From assembly GCA_947450645.1 (NCBI GenBank), contig CANFWH010000002.1:97646-161645 (forward strand): DNA of 64,000 nucleotides. The letters run 5' to 3'. Below the pieces are notes generated by a model that did not search any database, had not been told where the DNA came from, and saw nothing but the letters and a program-made list of their open reading frames with translations. The translations under genes and the position numbers were made by a program. Below, in pieces: positions 9,280 to 18,203 of this stretch. The first letter of the stretch is position 1. Each line of letters opens with the position of its first letter. This DNA is from Comamonadaceae bacterium. GTDB taxonomy: Bacteria > Pseudomonadota > Gammaproteobacteria > Burkholderiales > Burkholderiaceae_C.

Positions 9280-10053
9280 CTAAGAGCGCTGAGCCGCTCT
9301 GGCGATACCTCTGAGGATGTTTATTTCTTCGTCTCTCAGCTGGGCTCGATTAAAAATTTGCTGCATTCTTGGCAGCAGCTTCATAGGTAAGTTGGGGTCT
9401 AAATAGCCAATCTCAAGCATCATCTCCTCCCAGTGTTTGAGCAATCCAGCAATCTGCTTGGCATCTGCCATTTTTTTAGATTCGACGTGTGGATTGGCGG
9501 CATCCGTCACTGGATATTCTGGCCACGTTTTGGCTTGAATCAATTGCCACTCATACGCAATCAACTGAATCGCCGAAGCCAAATTGAGCGAACCAAACTT
9601 CGGGTTCGTCGGGATTTGCAGCGCTACATGGCAGCGGTACACGTCCTCGTTTTTCATGCCGTAGCGTTCGGAGCCAAATAGAAAGGCAATGCCAGTGTCG
9701 ATGGAGTCAATGCTTGCATCGTTGCCGGCGGTAGCTACATTCCGCGCAGCAAACGCCTCCAGATGCTCTCTGGGCGCACGGGTGGGTGGGCCAAAATCGC
9801 GCGCTGTCATTGCCGTGGCGCACAAGTGCGTCATACCGTCCAGCGCTTCGTCTAGCGTCTCCACAATGCGGCATTTGTCGAGCACATCGTTGGCGCCGCT
9901 GGCACGCTGAATGGTCTCTTCGCGGCGCAGCACGTTTCCCCAGCGCGGCGCGACCAAAACCATGTCGTCAAAACCCATGGTTTTAATGGCGCGCGCAGCC
10001 GCCCCCACGTTTCCTGCGTGGCTGGTATTCATCAAGATAAAACGTGTCTGCAT
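9280..10053 (-). CDS. trmJ: tRNA (cytidine/uridine-2'-O-)-methyltransferase TrmJ
   Basis: About 257 residues, SPOUT (SpoU) family. TrmJ methylates the ribose of nucleotide 32 in several tRNAs using S-adenosylmethionine. SPOUT motifs are present: FILMNTSHAGNVGAAARAIKTMGF at the start, IAFLFGSERYGMKNED (motif 2) and ALQIPTNPKFGSLNLASAIQL (motif 3). The start at 10053 fits the family N-terminus; the ORF could extend to 10119 but would then overlap the suhB upstream region. It is divergent from suhB, a usual arrangement in Burkholderiales. Confidence 0.93.
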   Translation of the reverse strand: MQTRFILMNTSHAGNVGAAARAIKTMGFDDMVLVAPRWGNVLRREETIQRASGANDVLDKCRIVETLDEALDGMTHLCATAMTARDFGPPTRAPREHLEAFAARNVATAGNDASIDSIDTGIAFLFGSERYGMKNEDVYRCHVALQIPTNPKFGSLNLASAIQLIAYEWQLIQAKTWPEYPVTDAANPHVESKKMADAKQIAGLLKHWEEMMLEIGYLDPNLPMKLLPRMQQIFNRAQLRDEEINILRGIARAAQRS

Positions 10054-10099
10054 GAGCAATAAATCATAAAAATAGGTGGGGCAGGTAAAATGGTCGGTT

Positions 10100-10936
10100 A
10101 TGACCCCTACAAGCAACATTCACCCCATGCTCAACATCGCCGTATCTGCGGCACGTGCTGCGGGGTCCATCATCAATCGCGCCGCGCTAGATATTGAGTC
10201 GGTGCGCATTTCGCAAAAACTAGCCAACGACTTTGTGACCGAAGTCGATCAAAACGCCGAAAAGGCAATTATCGAGACTTTGCTCACCGCCTATCCCACA
10301 CATGGTATTTGGGCGGAAGAATCAGGTCAAGCGCACGGTAATAAAGATTCCGATTTCATGTGGATCATCGATCCGCTAGACGGCACGACCAACTTCATCC
10401 ACGGTTACCCCGTGTACTGCGTCAGCATTGGTTTGGCGGTCAAAGACAAACACGGCAACCTCAAGATGGACCAAGCCGTGGTGTACGACCCCACGCGCAA
10501 CGATTTATTTACCGCCTCCAAAGGCCGCGGCGCGTACATGAACGACCGCCGCATCCGCGTCTCCAAACGCATTGCGCTCAAAGACTGCTTGCTGACCACA
10601 GGCTTGCCATTCCGCGCAGGCGACGACCCTAAGCCAACACTCGCCATCTTGGGCGACGTGATGACCCACTGCGTTGCTATTCGTAGAGGCGGTGCGGCAG
10701 CGCTTGATCTGGCCTACGTCGCAGCAGGATTTTCAGATGGCTACTTCGAGACAGGCCTATTCCCATGGGACGTAGCGGCTGGTTCGCTCCTCATCACTGA
10801 GGCAGGCGGCTTGGTAGGCAACTACTCTGGTGAAGCGAACTTTTTAGAAGCCAAAGAATTGGTTTGCGGCAATCCGAAGGTTTATGGGCAACTCGTGGGC
10901 GTGCTCTCGAAGTATTCGGCTTTTACGGCCAAGTAA
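10100..10936 (+). CDS. suhB: Inositol-1-monophosphatase family protein SuhB
   Basis: About 278 residues, Mg-dependent inositol monophosphatase fold. SuhB dephosphorylates inositol-1-phosphate and in enterobacteria also joins the Nus antitermination complex. Motifs: WAEESG (metal-binding Glu), [17 protein letters not shown] (motif A, D-x-x-D-G-T) and, near the end, [21 protein letters not shown] (motif B, WDxAAG). The usual N-terminus MHPMLNIA is matched by HPMLNIA, but the codon in the family's Met position is ATT, so translation probably starts at ATG 10100 or at 10127. Confidence 0.93.
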   Translation: MTPTSNIHPMLNIAVSAARAAGSIINRAALDIESVRISQKLANDFVTEVDQNAEKAIIETLLTAYPTHGIWAEESGQAHGNKDSDFMWIIDPLDGTTNFIHGYPVYCVSIGLAVKDKHGNLKMDQAVVYDPTRNDLFTASKGRGAYMNDRRIRVSKRIALKDCLLTTGLPFRAGDDPKPTLAILGDVMTHCVAIRRGGAAALDLAYVAAGFSDGYFETGLFPWDVAAGSLLITEAGGLVGNYSGEANFLEAKELVCGNPKVYGQLVGVLSKYSAFTAK

Positions 10937-10942
10937 ACCTCT

Positions 10943-11926
10943 TCACTCAGGCTTAAATCCTACGCCTTTTAATAGCTCAGCGTTTTCAGCAATATAGCTG
11001 TGGACGTACTTACGAAACTCTTCGATCGACTCCGTCACGGGCTCAATGCCAAGTTGCGCAAATGCACCTGATTTAGCCAACTGTCTGACGGCATCATTAG
11101 CTGCCGTATTCAGAATTTGCAAACGATCTTCAGGTGTCCCCTTGGGAGCCCAAATGCCGTACCACGACTCGGTGACGAATTTCGGATAACCGCTCTCTGC
11201 TGCTGTTGGCACGTTGGGCATGACGGAGCTGCGTTTAGCTGAAGTCACGATGATGGGTTTCACTCGCCCGCTCTTAGCCATGCCTTGAAGTGAAATGATG
11301 GAGTCAATCAATATTTGCGTATGCCCACCCGCGACGTCCGTCAGCGCAGGTGCTGTTCCTTTGTAAACAGCCGTCGTCAAATTGAGACTTCCCTGCTTGG
11401 CAAACATAAGCGTCCCTAGATGACTAGCTGCGCCTAGGGCGGGTAAGCCAGCCGTCCACTTGTCTGGGTTTTGCCTGGCGGCATCCATAACATCTTTGAG
11501 TTTTGCTTGCGGCAGACTTGGCGAAATCACCATAAGTAAGGGCGCCTCGCCAACACGAGCCACATACGCAAAATCAGTCGCAGGATCGTAAGGTGGATTG
11601 GCGTTAACTTGTTTAGCTAGCGCATGGGTCGAAGCTGAGAAGAGCAGCGTTAATCCGTCTGGCGGCGAAGTCTGAACAACTTTTCCACCGATAGACCCAT
11701 TAGCACCTGCGCGATTTTCAACAATCACCGTGGCATTCATATTCGTTTGCATTTGCTTAGCAATGAGGCGCGCCGCATTATCTACTCCGCCGCCTGGTGC
11801 AAACGGCACAATCATTTTGATGGTTGCACCTATAGGGTATTTGGCTTGCGCGGTGACCACACTTGCGCACAGCAACAAAGCCAAACTCAAAACCAAACCA
11901 ATCAGTTTTTTGATCGTCAAATTCAT
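10943..11926 (-). CDS. Bug/TctC family periplasmic substrate-binding receptor
   Basis: About 327 residues. This is a tripartite tricarboxylate transporter-type binding protein of the large Bug family, which captures carboxylates in the periplasm. The N-terminal signal peptide has a hydrophobic core LIGLVLSLALLLCASVVTAQA. The mature part begins with YPIGATIKMIVPFAPGGGVDNAARL, the classic Bug ligand loop, and has ENRAGANGSIGG. Three consecutive ATG codons occur; the third (11926) has the best spacing to AAGGAG. It lies downstream of the HyuA/HyuB genes and likely imports their substrate. No TctA/TctB membrane subunits are nearby, as is normal for orphan Bug proteins. Confidence 0.9.
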   Translation of the reverse strand: MNLTIKKLIGLVLSLALLLCASVVTAQAKYPIGATIKMIVPFAPGGGVDNAARLIAKQMQTNMNATVIVENRAGANGSIGGKVVQTSPPDGLTLLFSASTHALAKQVNANPPYDPATDFAYVARVGEAPLLMVISPSLPQAKLKDVMDAARQNPDKWTAGLPALGAASHLGTLMFAKQGSLNLTTAVYKGTAPALTDVAGGHTQILIDSIISLQGMAKSGRVKPIIVTSAKRSSVMPNVPTAAESGYPKFVTESWYGIWAPKGTPEDRLQILNTAANDAVRQLAKSGAFAQLGIEPVTESIEEFRKYVHSYIAENAELLKGVGFKPE

Positions 11927-11943
11927 CATCATCTCCTTAAAAA

Positions 11944-12354
11944 TTAATTACGGTAGCTTGCGCCCCAAGCCCTGGATCCGCCTAGCAAGGGTGCTTCAAG
12001 CGACGGCCCATGCAGCTTGGCATACGACTCAATCGTCTTCGTCATACGCGGCAGCAACCACTCAGTCACCGCATCGCTGGCTTCACCTGCTTGGATGCGC
12101 TCTAGGATCAGGCGCACCGCCTTTTCTTGCTCAGCGATAGGGCCAGGTTGCAACAAAAAATCGACTGTTGCAGTCGCGCCTAATCGTTCGCTTTCGGCCC
12201 ACAAATAGTCCGCAATATCGCGCTCAAAATCTTCCAGCGTCACGCTAATGCCACTCATGCCGCACGAGCAGCCCAGTGCAATGTGCTGAGCCGACAGCCT
12301 ATGCCACAGCGCGCCCAAATAGGCGGCTTTGGCAATGGCATCACGCTCAGTCAT
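11944..12354 (-). CDS. Small protein linked to HyuB, function unknown
   Basis: About 136 residues if translation starts at 12354, where ATG follows the HyuB stop by one base (TGAAATGACTGAG); this coupling decides the start. I do not recognise a named family. It has a helical N-terminus (TERDAIAKAAYLGALWHRLSA), a short CSCGM segment with two cysteines, and an acidic mid part (LEDFERDIADYLWAESERLG). The position as third gene after HyuA and HyuB suggests a small subunit, similar to the third subunit of acetone or acetophenone carboxylases, but the sequence alone does not prove that. Confidence 0.7.
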   Translation of the reverse strand: MTERDAIAKAAYLGALWHRLSAQHIALGCSCGMSGISVTLEDFERDIADYLWAESERLGATATVDFLLQPGPIAEQEKAVRLILERIQAGEASDAVTEWLLPRMTKTIESYAKLHGPSLEAPLLGGSRAWGASYRN

Positions 12355-12355
12355 T

Positions 12356-14110
12356 TCAGCCAGCTCTGAGCGCATGGGTTGCAGCCGCATTGACAACGCC
12401 TTGCTCATCCAATACCACGCCATACAGTTTTTTAGCAGCCGCATAACTGACGTAGCCTTCACGCACATCGTGCGCTACCTTTTGTGCATCGCGTTTGAAA
12501 GGATTGCCAAAACCACCGCCGCCGCCAGAGAGCATCTTGTAGGCATCGCCTCGTTCCAGACGCACGTTGAAGATCTTTGCGTTCGGCAAATCGGTTTCCC
12601 ATTCACCTTTGTGCCGAATCGCAATGCCATTACCCGCCGCTTCGCCGCCGCCATCCAGTCCCCAAGGCTTGCAGTGCATGCGGTCGATACGTGTTGTGAC
12701 CGTGAACGGCGACAAGGCTTGCACCACCATTTCGGCACCTAGCCCACCGCGGTGCTCGCCAGCGCCAGCGCTGTCTTCTCGAATCTTGTAGCTCTCCACT
12801 AGCACAGGGTACTTGGCCTCTAACTGCTCAGTCGGGCTGTTGTGTGTATCACCGTCATTAATACAAACTGTGACCGATACGCCATCCTCCGATGATTTAG
12901 CGCCCCAGCCACCGCCAAGTGGACCAATGCCGACGATAAACAAACGTCCGTCTTCAGGAGAAATGCCGTGGATGTTCGGGAACACCAGATCGGCATGGTG
13001 GCCTGCAATCGTGCGATGCGGAATGGCAGGTGCGAGCGCTTTAAAAATTGTATCAATCACCGTCATGGGGAAAGTCATCCATACCCGCATTGGGTAAGGC
13101 CGCTCAGCACTAATCACTGTCCCCATGGGCATGATGACTTTGAGTGAGCGAAAGCTACCATCGTTGACGGGATAGTCGGTCGGCGTCGTGAGGCACTTGT
13201 AGGCAACCTGCGCACAAGCAATGCCCGTGGTGAAACCTGAGTTATAAAAACCTTTGACTTGCTTGCTCACGTCTGAGAGATCGACCTCCATCTCGTCACC
13301 TTTGACAGTGACCTTCACACGGATCGGGATGCGTTTACCGATCTCAAGCCCGTCGTCGTCCATAAAGGATTCGGCTGTGTACACCCCGTCTGGAATCGAC
13401 AGTGTGTTTTGACGCGCCACGGCTTCAGACTGATCCATGATCTGTTGAATGGAAGCTTGCACATCGTGATTGCCATAACGCTGCACCAATTCCAAAAAGC
13501 GACGCTCGCCTGTCGTCACAGCCGTAATTTGAGCGCGCAGATCACCCATCGCACGCTCTGGCAAGCGCACGTTCATGGCAATGATGTCCACCAAGTCTTG
13601 GTTGACCTTGCCAGCGCTTTGATACTTCACGATAGGGATTTGAATACCCTCCGAAAAGATGTCAGTCGTAATTTGACCCAAACTGCCGCCAACATCCAGC
13701 CAATGCGCCATGCAGCAAGTAAAACCGATGAGTTCGTTCTCGTGAAACACGGGCATTGTGAACGTGAAGTGGTTCAAGTGACTACCTGTTGTGTAGGCAT
13801 CGTTGGTCACCAAAATATCGCCTGGATGAATGTTGTCGTAACCAAAGTGACGTATCTTGGACTTGACGGTTTCTGACATGCCCCGAATAAACATAGGCAG
13901 ACCCAAGCCGATGGAAACGGTGTCGCCTTCCTTGGTAAACAATCCCACCGTGAAGTCCAGCGCCTCATAAATGATGAGGTTGTAGGCCGTGCGCATCAGG
14001 TTGGTTTTCATTTCCTCCGTCACCGCGAATAAGCCATTGCGGATGATTTCGACAATGACGGGATCAACGACGCTAGTGGCATTGACTAATGAATCATTTT
14101 TGATACTCAT
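12356..14110 (-). CDS. Hydantoinase B / oxoprolinase / acetone carboxylase alpha-type subunit
   Basis: 584 residues of the HyuB family, the partner of HyuA-type ATPases that open lactam rings or carboxylate ketones. It starts DPVIVEIIRNGLFAVTEEM, a typical HyuB N-terminus, and contains GDILVTNDAYTTGSHLNHFTF, the metal-ligand region, then IPIVKYQSAGKVNQDLVD, GAGEHRGGLGAEM and the C-terminal SGGGGGFGNP glycine motif. It overlaps the HyuA stop by 4 bp (ATGA). The substrate is unknown. The companion FAH-family hydrolase and Bug receptor suggest a carboxylated, possibly ring-derived compound. Confidence 0.92.
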   Translation of the reverse strand: MSIKNDSLVNATSVVDPVIVEIIRNGLFAVTEEMKTNLMRTAYNLIIYEALDFTVGLFTKEGDTVSIGLGLPMFIRGMSETVKSKIRHFGYDNIHPGDILVTNDAYTTGSHLNHFTFTMPVFHENELIGFTCCMAHWLDVGGSLGQITTDIFSEGIQIPIVKYQSAGKVNQDLVDIIAMNVRLPERAMGDLRAQITAVTTGERRFLELVQRYGNHDVQASIQQIMDQSEAVARQNTLSIPDGVYTAESFMDDDGLEIGKRIPIRVKVTVKGDEMEVDLSDVSKQVKGFYNSGFTTGIACAQVAYKCLTTPTDYPVNDGSFRSLKVIMPMGTVISAERPYPMRVWMTFPMTVIDTIFKALAPAIPHRTIAGHHADLVFPNIHGISPEDGRLFIVGIGPLGGGWGAKSSEDGVSVTVCINDGDTHNSPTEQLEAKYPVLVESYKIREDSAGAGEHRGGLGAEMVVQALSPFTVTTRIDRMHCKPWGLDGGGEAAGNGIAIRHKGEWETDLPNAKIFNVRLERGDAYKMLSGGGGGFGNPFKRDAQKVAHDVREGYVSYAAAKKLYGVVLDEQGVVNAAATHALRAG

Positions 14111-16212
14111 GTGCGATCACTCCCGATAGAAATTTGAAGATTGCCGTAGAGATCAACTGTGACGGTATCGCCCGGTTGCACTACGGTTGTAGAAGCGTGC
14201 TCCTCCACAAGGGCAGGCCCATGAAACTTATTCCCGCTTTTAAGCAGCTCGCGCTTGTAAACAGCCGTCGAGACATACTGCCCTGCACTTCGAAAGTAAA
14301 CAGGCTTATGCGTACGCAATGCATGAGTCTCGGGTTGCTCACTACCTGTGGCTACAACATTGCGTGGTGGTTTCTTCATGCGTCCCAAAACCGTGACGCG
14401 CAAGCTGACGATGTCAGCAGCCTCTTTTGGCGCGGAAGTTCCATAACGAATAGCATGCACTTCATCAAAATGATTCTTGATAGCTGTGCGGTCTTTAGCT
14501 TCAAAAAACTGATGTGCTAAATCAACCGTCACGGCGTGCTCTTGCCCAAAATACCGCATGTCTGCCGCACGTTCAAAAACAATTTCTTCAGGGCGGATTT
14601 CAGAAGTCGCAATAGCTGCACGACCCTCGTCCTCCATGACTTTGTAGATGGCTTCAATTTCGTCAAACGACATCCCATCGAGCCTTCGAAAAACCGAACG
14701 GACATAGTCATAGCGTAAATCGCTAAACAACATGCCGTATGCCGAAAAATAACCTGGTGCGTAAGGAATGAGAACCTTGCGAATACCCAGCTCCCGTGCA
14801 ATCGCAGAGGCGTGTAGCGGTCCTGCACCGCCATAAACCACCATCGTAAAACTGCCCGCGTCCAGACCACGCTCGGTTGTCACAGCTTTCACCGCATGCG
14901 ACATTTGTGTGACGGCGATGCGCAAGATGCCATCAGCAGCCTTTGTGGCATCTAGTCCTAACGGCTTTGCTATCTTTTCGTCCATGGTCGCTTTCGTGCG
15001 CTCAAGGTACAAGGGCATTTCACCACCCAAGAAGTTGTGCTCATCCAAACGGCCCAAAATCAAATTGGCATCTGTCACTGTCGGCTCTAGGCCGCCGCGT
15101 CCATAACAAACGGGCCCTGGCATGCTGCCCGCAGAGCGTGGCCCCACCCGCAAAGAGTTGCCAAGCTCAAGGCGTGCAATGCTGCCACCGCCCGTACCCA
15201 CTTCAAAAATATCCATCATCGGGATTTGAATTGGTAGCGCTTTTTCATAGCCACCAATCAACGCACTGCCTGTAGTCAATGGTCTACCTTCGCTAATCAC
15301 CCCCGCTTTAGCCGTTGTACCGCCCATATCAAAAGCAATCGAGTCCGGCATGCCAAGCTGTGCACAAATCGCCTGCGCCCCAATCACGCCCGCGGCGGGT
15401 CCAGACTCCAACATACGAACACAGTCGCGCCTTGCATGTTCAACGGGGAACAAGCCCCCAGTTGATTGCACCGCGTAGAAATCACCCTCAAAACCCTTTT
15501 GCGCTAAGTGCTGCTCCAACTCGCCCAAGTAGGCCGATACACGAGGACCCACATATGAGTTAGCCACCGCTGTGGATACACGTTCAAACTCGCGGTATTC
15601 CTGCGACAGCTCGTGGGATGCCGTCACAAACGCGCCTGGAATTTCTTCTTGCAAAATGGCTTTCACTCGGCGTTCATGATCGGGATTACGGTACGAGTGC
15701 AGCAGCAGCACAGCCACCGCTTCAACATGCTTAGCCTTCAGCTCGCGTGCCAGCTCGCGGACAGCCTTTTCATCCAACGGCTTGTGCAATGAACCATCTG
15801 CACGCAACCGCTCAGATACCTCATAACGGAGCGAACGCGGCACCAGCGGCTCGTGCTTGGAGAAAAACAGGTTGTAAGCATCAGGACGGTTGACACGTCC
15901 AATCTCATAAATATCTCGGAAACCTTCGGTAATTAAAAGCGCCGTCTTCGCGCCCGTGCGCTCAAGTAATGTATTGATGGCAATGGTGGAGCCGTGCAAG
16001 AACAGATAACCGTTCGTGAGGTCAACACCAGCTTCACTCAAAGTGTTTTGAATGCCATCCACCAATTTGCCGTGCGTGGACAAGGCTTTACCAAACGATA
16101 TTTTTCCAGTGGCCTCATCGAAGCACGCCATATCCGTGAACGTACCGCCAATGTCTACTGCCACGCGTAGCGAAGCTTGTTTGGATGATCCCTGTTTATT
16201 TGCCTGTGTCAT
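14107..16212 (-). CDS. Hydantoinase A / oxoprolinase / acetone carboxylase beta-type subunit
   Basis: 701 residues of the HyuA family (actin-like ATPase fold). Residues 20-27, DIGGTFTD, form the phosphate 1 loop; LHGSTIAINTLLERTGAKTALL and ITEGFRDIYEIGR follow, and later AFDMGGTTAKAG and GAGPLHASAIARELGI give the second ATP-binding half. Such subunits hydrolyse ATP to activate a carbonyl or carboxylate for the HyuB partner. It lies between the FAH-family gene (12 bp upstream) and HyuB (4-bp overlap), so all are one transcription unit. 5-Oxoproline, hydantoin and ketone substrates are all possible; the sequence does not decide. Confidence 0.93.
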   Translation of the reverse strand: MTQANKQGSSKQASLRVAVDIGGTFTDMACFDEATGKISFGKALSTHGKLVDGIQNTLSEAGVDLTNGYLFLHGSTIAINTLLERTGAKTALLITEGFRDIYEIGRVNRPDAYNLFFSKHEPLVPRSLRYEVSERLRADGSLHKPLDEKAVRELARELKAKHVEAVAVLLLHSYRNPDHERRVKAILQEEIPGAFVTASHELSQEYREFERVSTAVANSYVGPRVSAYLGELEQHLAQKGFEGDFYAVQSTGGLFPVEHARRDCVRMLESGPAAGVIGAQAICAQLGMPDSIAFDMGGTTAKAGVISEGRPLTTGSALIGGYEKALPIQIPMMDIFEVGTGGGSIARLELGNSLRVGPRSAGSMPGPVCYGRGGLEPTVTDANLILGRLDEHNFLGGEMPLYLERTKATMDEKIAKPLGLDATKAADGILRIAVTQMSHAVKAVTTERGLDAGSFTMVVYGGAGPLHASAIARELGIRKVLIPYAPGYFSAYGMLFSDLRYDYVRSVFRRLDGMSFDEIEAIYKVMEDEGRAAIATSEIRPEEIVFERAADMRYFGQEHAVTVDLAHQFFEAKDRTAIKNHFDEVHAIRYGTSAPKEAADIVSLRVTVLGRMKKPPRNVVATGSEQPETHALRTHKPVYFRSAGQYVSTAVYKRELLKSGNKFHGPALVEEHASTTVVQPGDTVTVDLYGNLQISIGSDRT

Positions 16213-16224
16213 TTATGACTCCTG

Positions 16225-17079
16225 TTATGCCGCATCGACGACGCGGTTGCGTAATGTCCCCAGTCCTGTGATTTCGATTTCGATCGCGTCACCCGCTTTC
16301 ATGTAAACAGGCGGTTCACGGCGATCGCCCACACCGCCAGGTGTGCCCGTCGCAATCACATCACCTGCTGAGAGCGGGGTGAAACCAGAGACATATTCAA
16401 TGATCACAGGCAAGGTAAAAATTAAATCGGCAAGCGATGCGTGCTGCATCACTTCGCCGTTGAGCCTCGTCTCTAGGGTGAGGCGATTCACATCGGGGAT
16501 TTCCTGTGTCGTCGCCATAAATGGTCCAAACGGCCCCGTCAATGGAAAGTTTTTGCCTGGAATCCACTGATGCGTATGACGCTGCCAATCACGCGCCGTG
16601 CCATCGTTAAAGCAGGCATAACCTGCAATGTGGTCAAACGCATCGGTTTGCTTAATGTTTCGCCCGCCTTTGCCGATGATGATGGCGAGCTCGCCCTCAA
16701 AGTCAAACCGCGTGGTCGTTGCTGGACGCGGTAGCGGTGCGTTGTGCGCCGAGAGACTATCCACAAATCGCGTGAAGATGGAAGGGTGCTCGCTATCCGC
16801 ACGCTTGGTTTCAGCAACGTGGCTTTTGTAGTTCAAACCTACGCACAAAATCTTGCCAGGATTAGGAATGACGGGTAGCAAACGAGCCTCGCTTGCTTGC
16901 ACTTTGCGTCCTTGCTGGCGAGTGACGGCGTTTAACTCACCCAGCTTATTCGCCGCAATCGCTGACTTCAAATCAGGATATTGCGCCTGAAAACTAGCAG
17001 GCACTTGTAGCCATGTCTGCTCGCTTTCCCAGACCCCATAAGTTGAATGACCACTTGACTCAAAACTAACGAAGCTCAT
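16225..17079 (-). CDS. Fumarylacetoacetate hydrolase (FAH) family protein
   Basis: 284 residues. The FAH superfamily covers hydrolases, hydratases and decarboxylases of 2,4-dioxo or 2-oxo acids using Mg or Mn. Metal-site motifs are CVGLNYKSHVAE, FDFEGELAIIIGKGGRNI (Glu-x-Glu ligands) and the C-terminal IATGTPGGVG. The length and architecture match the ureidoglycolate-lyase/acylpyruvase group. It is the first gene of a minus-strand operon with HyuA, HyuB, a small protein and a Bug receptor, divergent from a LysR regulator. It probably acts after the HyuAB step; the substrate is not known. Confidence 0.9.
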   Translation of the reverse strand: MSFVSFESSGHSTYGVWESEQTWLQVPASFQAQYPDLKSAIAANKLGELNAVTRQQGRKVQASEARLLPVIPNPGKILCVGLNYKSHVAETKRADSEHPSIFTRFVDSLSAHNAPLPRPATTTRFDFEGELAIIIGKGGRNIKQTDAFDHIAGYACFNDGTARDWQRHTHQWIPGKNFPLTGPFGPFMATTQEIPDVNRLTLETRLNGEVMQHASLADLIFTLPVIIEYVSGFTPLSAGDVIATGTPGGVGDRREPPVYMKAGDAIEIEITGLGTLRNRVVDAA

Positions 17080-17194
17080 TTCTTTTCCTTTGTTTGTGTA
17101 CGGATGAGTGGGAGTCTAGGAAGATTCAATCCATCTGTATAGAGTCAATTCAGAGATTTCAGAAGTGCCATAATTAGCATATCAGGAGACGGCC
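17080..17194. promoter_or_regulatory. Divergent promoter region between the LysR gene and the FAH-Hyu operon
   Basis: A 115-bp A+T-rich gap between two divergent starts. CATAAT at 17171-17176 could be a -10 box for the LysR gene, and TCAGGAGACGG just before its ATG is a good ribosome site. LysR-type regulators usually bind such gaps at T-N11-A sites. I see no long palindrome that I can name with confidence. Confidence 0.5.
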
Positions 17195-18148
17195 ATGCAT
17201 ATCAATGATTTCAAGCTATTTCTAGAGGTAGCCGAACTAGGCAGTTTTACTAAAGTGGCTGCTGGCAGGCAGACGGTACAGTCGCACATCAGTCGTCAAA
17301 TCAGCGAGCTTGAACGGTCTTGCGGCGGAAATCTGTTTCGCCGAACAGGGCGTGGTGTCGTACTCACAGAGTTTGGTCAGCATGTTGAAACCCGAGTGCG
17401 AACGTGGGTCAAAGACAGCGAAGAGCTATTTGCTGACATTCAGCAAACCTCCAAAGTGCCGATGGGCGTGGTCAAGATTGGCGTGCTTCCGTCCGCTGCA
17501 CACCCACTCTTGACCCACGTGTTCAAACGTTTACATACCGAGTATCCGAAGATCAGATTGAACATCCGTGAAGGACAAGGCGGTGAGTTGGATGCCTTGC
17601 TTGACACAGCCAGTGTCGATCTCGCCATTCTTTTTCGTTACCAAAAACCGACAGGGGCGGACGAGTTTTTACTCGGGACAGCAGACACCTATTTAGTCTT
17701 TAACCCCGATCTACCGCACGCTTTCGCAGACAAGATTGATTTCAAGCGGTTAGAAAACCTGCCACTGGTATTGCCACGGAACTCATCGCACTGGCGTGCC
17801 ATTCTTGACGAAACCGCTCGCAGCAAAGGCATTCATTTATCCGTTGTGCTTGAAGCGGACTCACTGCGTGTTCAAAAAGAAATCATTGCTGCAAACTCCC
17901 ACCTCTATGCGTTACTAGGTTCTTTCTCAATAGACGAAGAGTGGCGCTCAGGTCGCCTGCGCGCCACCAAAATCGTTAATCCAGAGCTGAAGCGCTACGT
18001 CACACTGGCGTCTCCCAAGCAAGGGCCATCAACCGTAGCCACCCGCATCGTGGCAAAAATAATCAAAGAGACTGTCCATGAATGGAACGGGCAATTAAAC
18101 ATGCCGCCAAGCAGCGCCATACAAGCTATCAATAAGCGTCAACGATAA
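17195..18148 (+). CDS. LysR-family transcriptional regulator
   Basis: 317 residues. The N-terminal winged helix-turn-helix (residues 1-60) reads [18 protein letters not shown] followed by [33 protein letters not shown], a standard LysR DNA-binding domain. The rest is a periplasmic-binding-protein-like effector domain with [16 protein letters not shown] at its start. It is divergent from the FAH-HyuA-HyuB-Bug operon and is very likely its regulator, responding to the substrate or an intermediate. The effector is unknown. Confidence 0.93.
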   Translation: MHINDFKLFLEVAELGSFTKVAAGRQTVQSHISRQISELERSCGGNLFRRTGRGVVLTEFGQHVETRVRTWVKDSEELFADIQQTSKVPMGVVKIGVLPSAAHPLLTHVFKRLHTEYPKIRLNIREGQGGELDALLDTASVDLAILFRYQKPTGADEFLLGTADTYLVFNPDLPHAFADKIDFKRLENLPLVLPRNSSHWRAILDETARSKGIHLSVVLEADSLRVQKEIIAANSHLYALLGSFSIDEEWRSGRLRATKIVNPELKRYVTLASPKQGPSTVATRIVAKIIKETVHEWNGQLNMPPSSAIQAINKRQR

Positions 18149-18203
18149 TCTGACCACTGTTGCTCATTGCCTTGTAGCTACCGATTTAACCTTAAAAATT
18201 GTT

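Noticed and set aside
10125..10130. ATT codon as start of suhB
   Set aside because: The family N-terminus begins at this place, but ATT is a very rare start and ATG codons at 10100 and 10127 are available.
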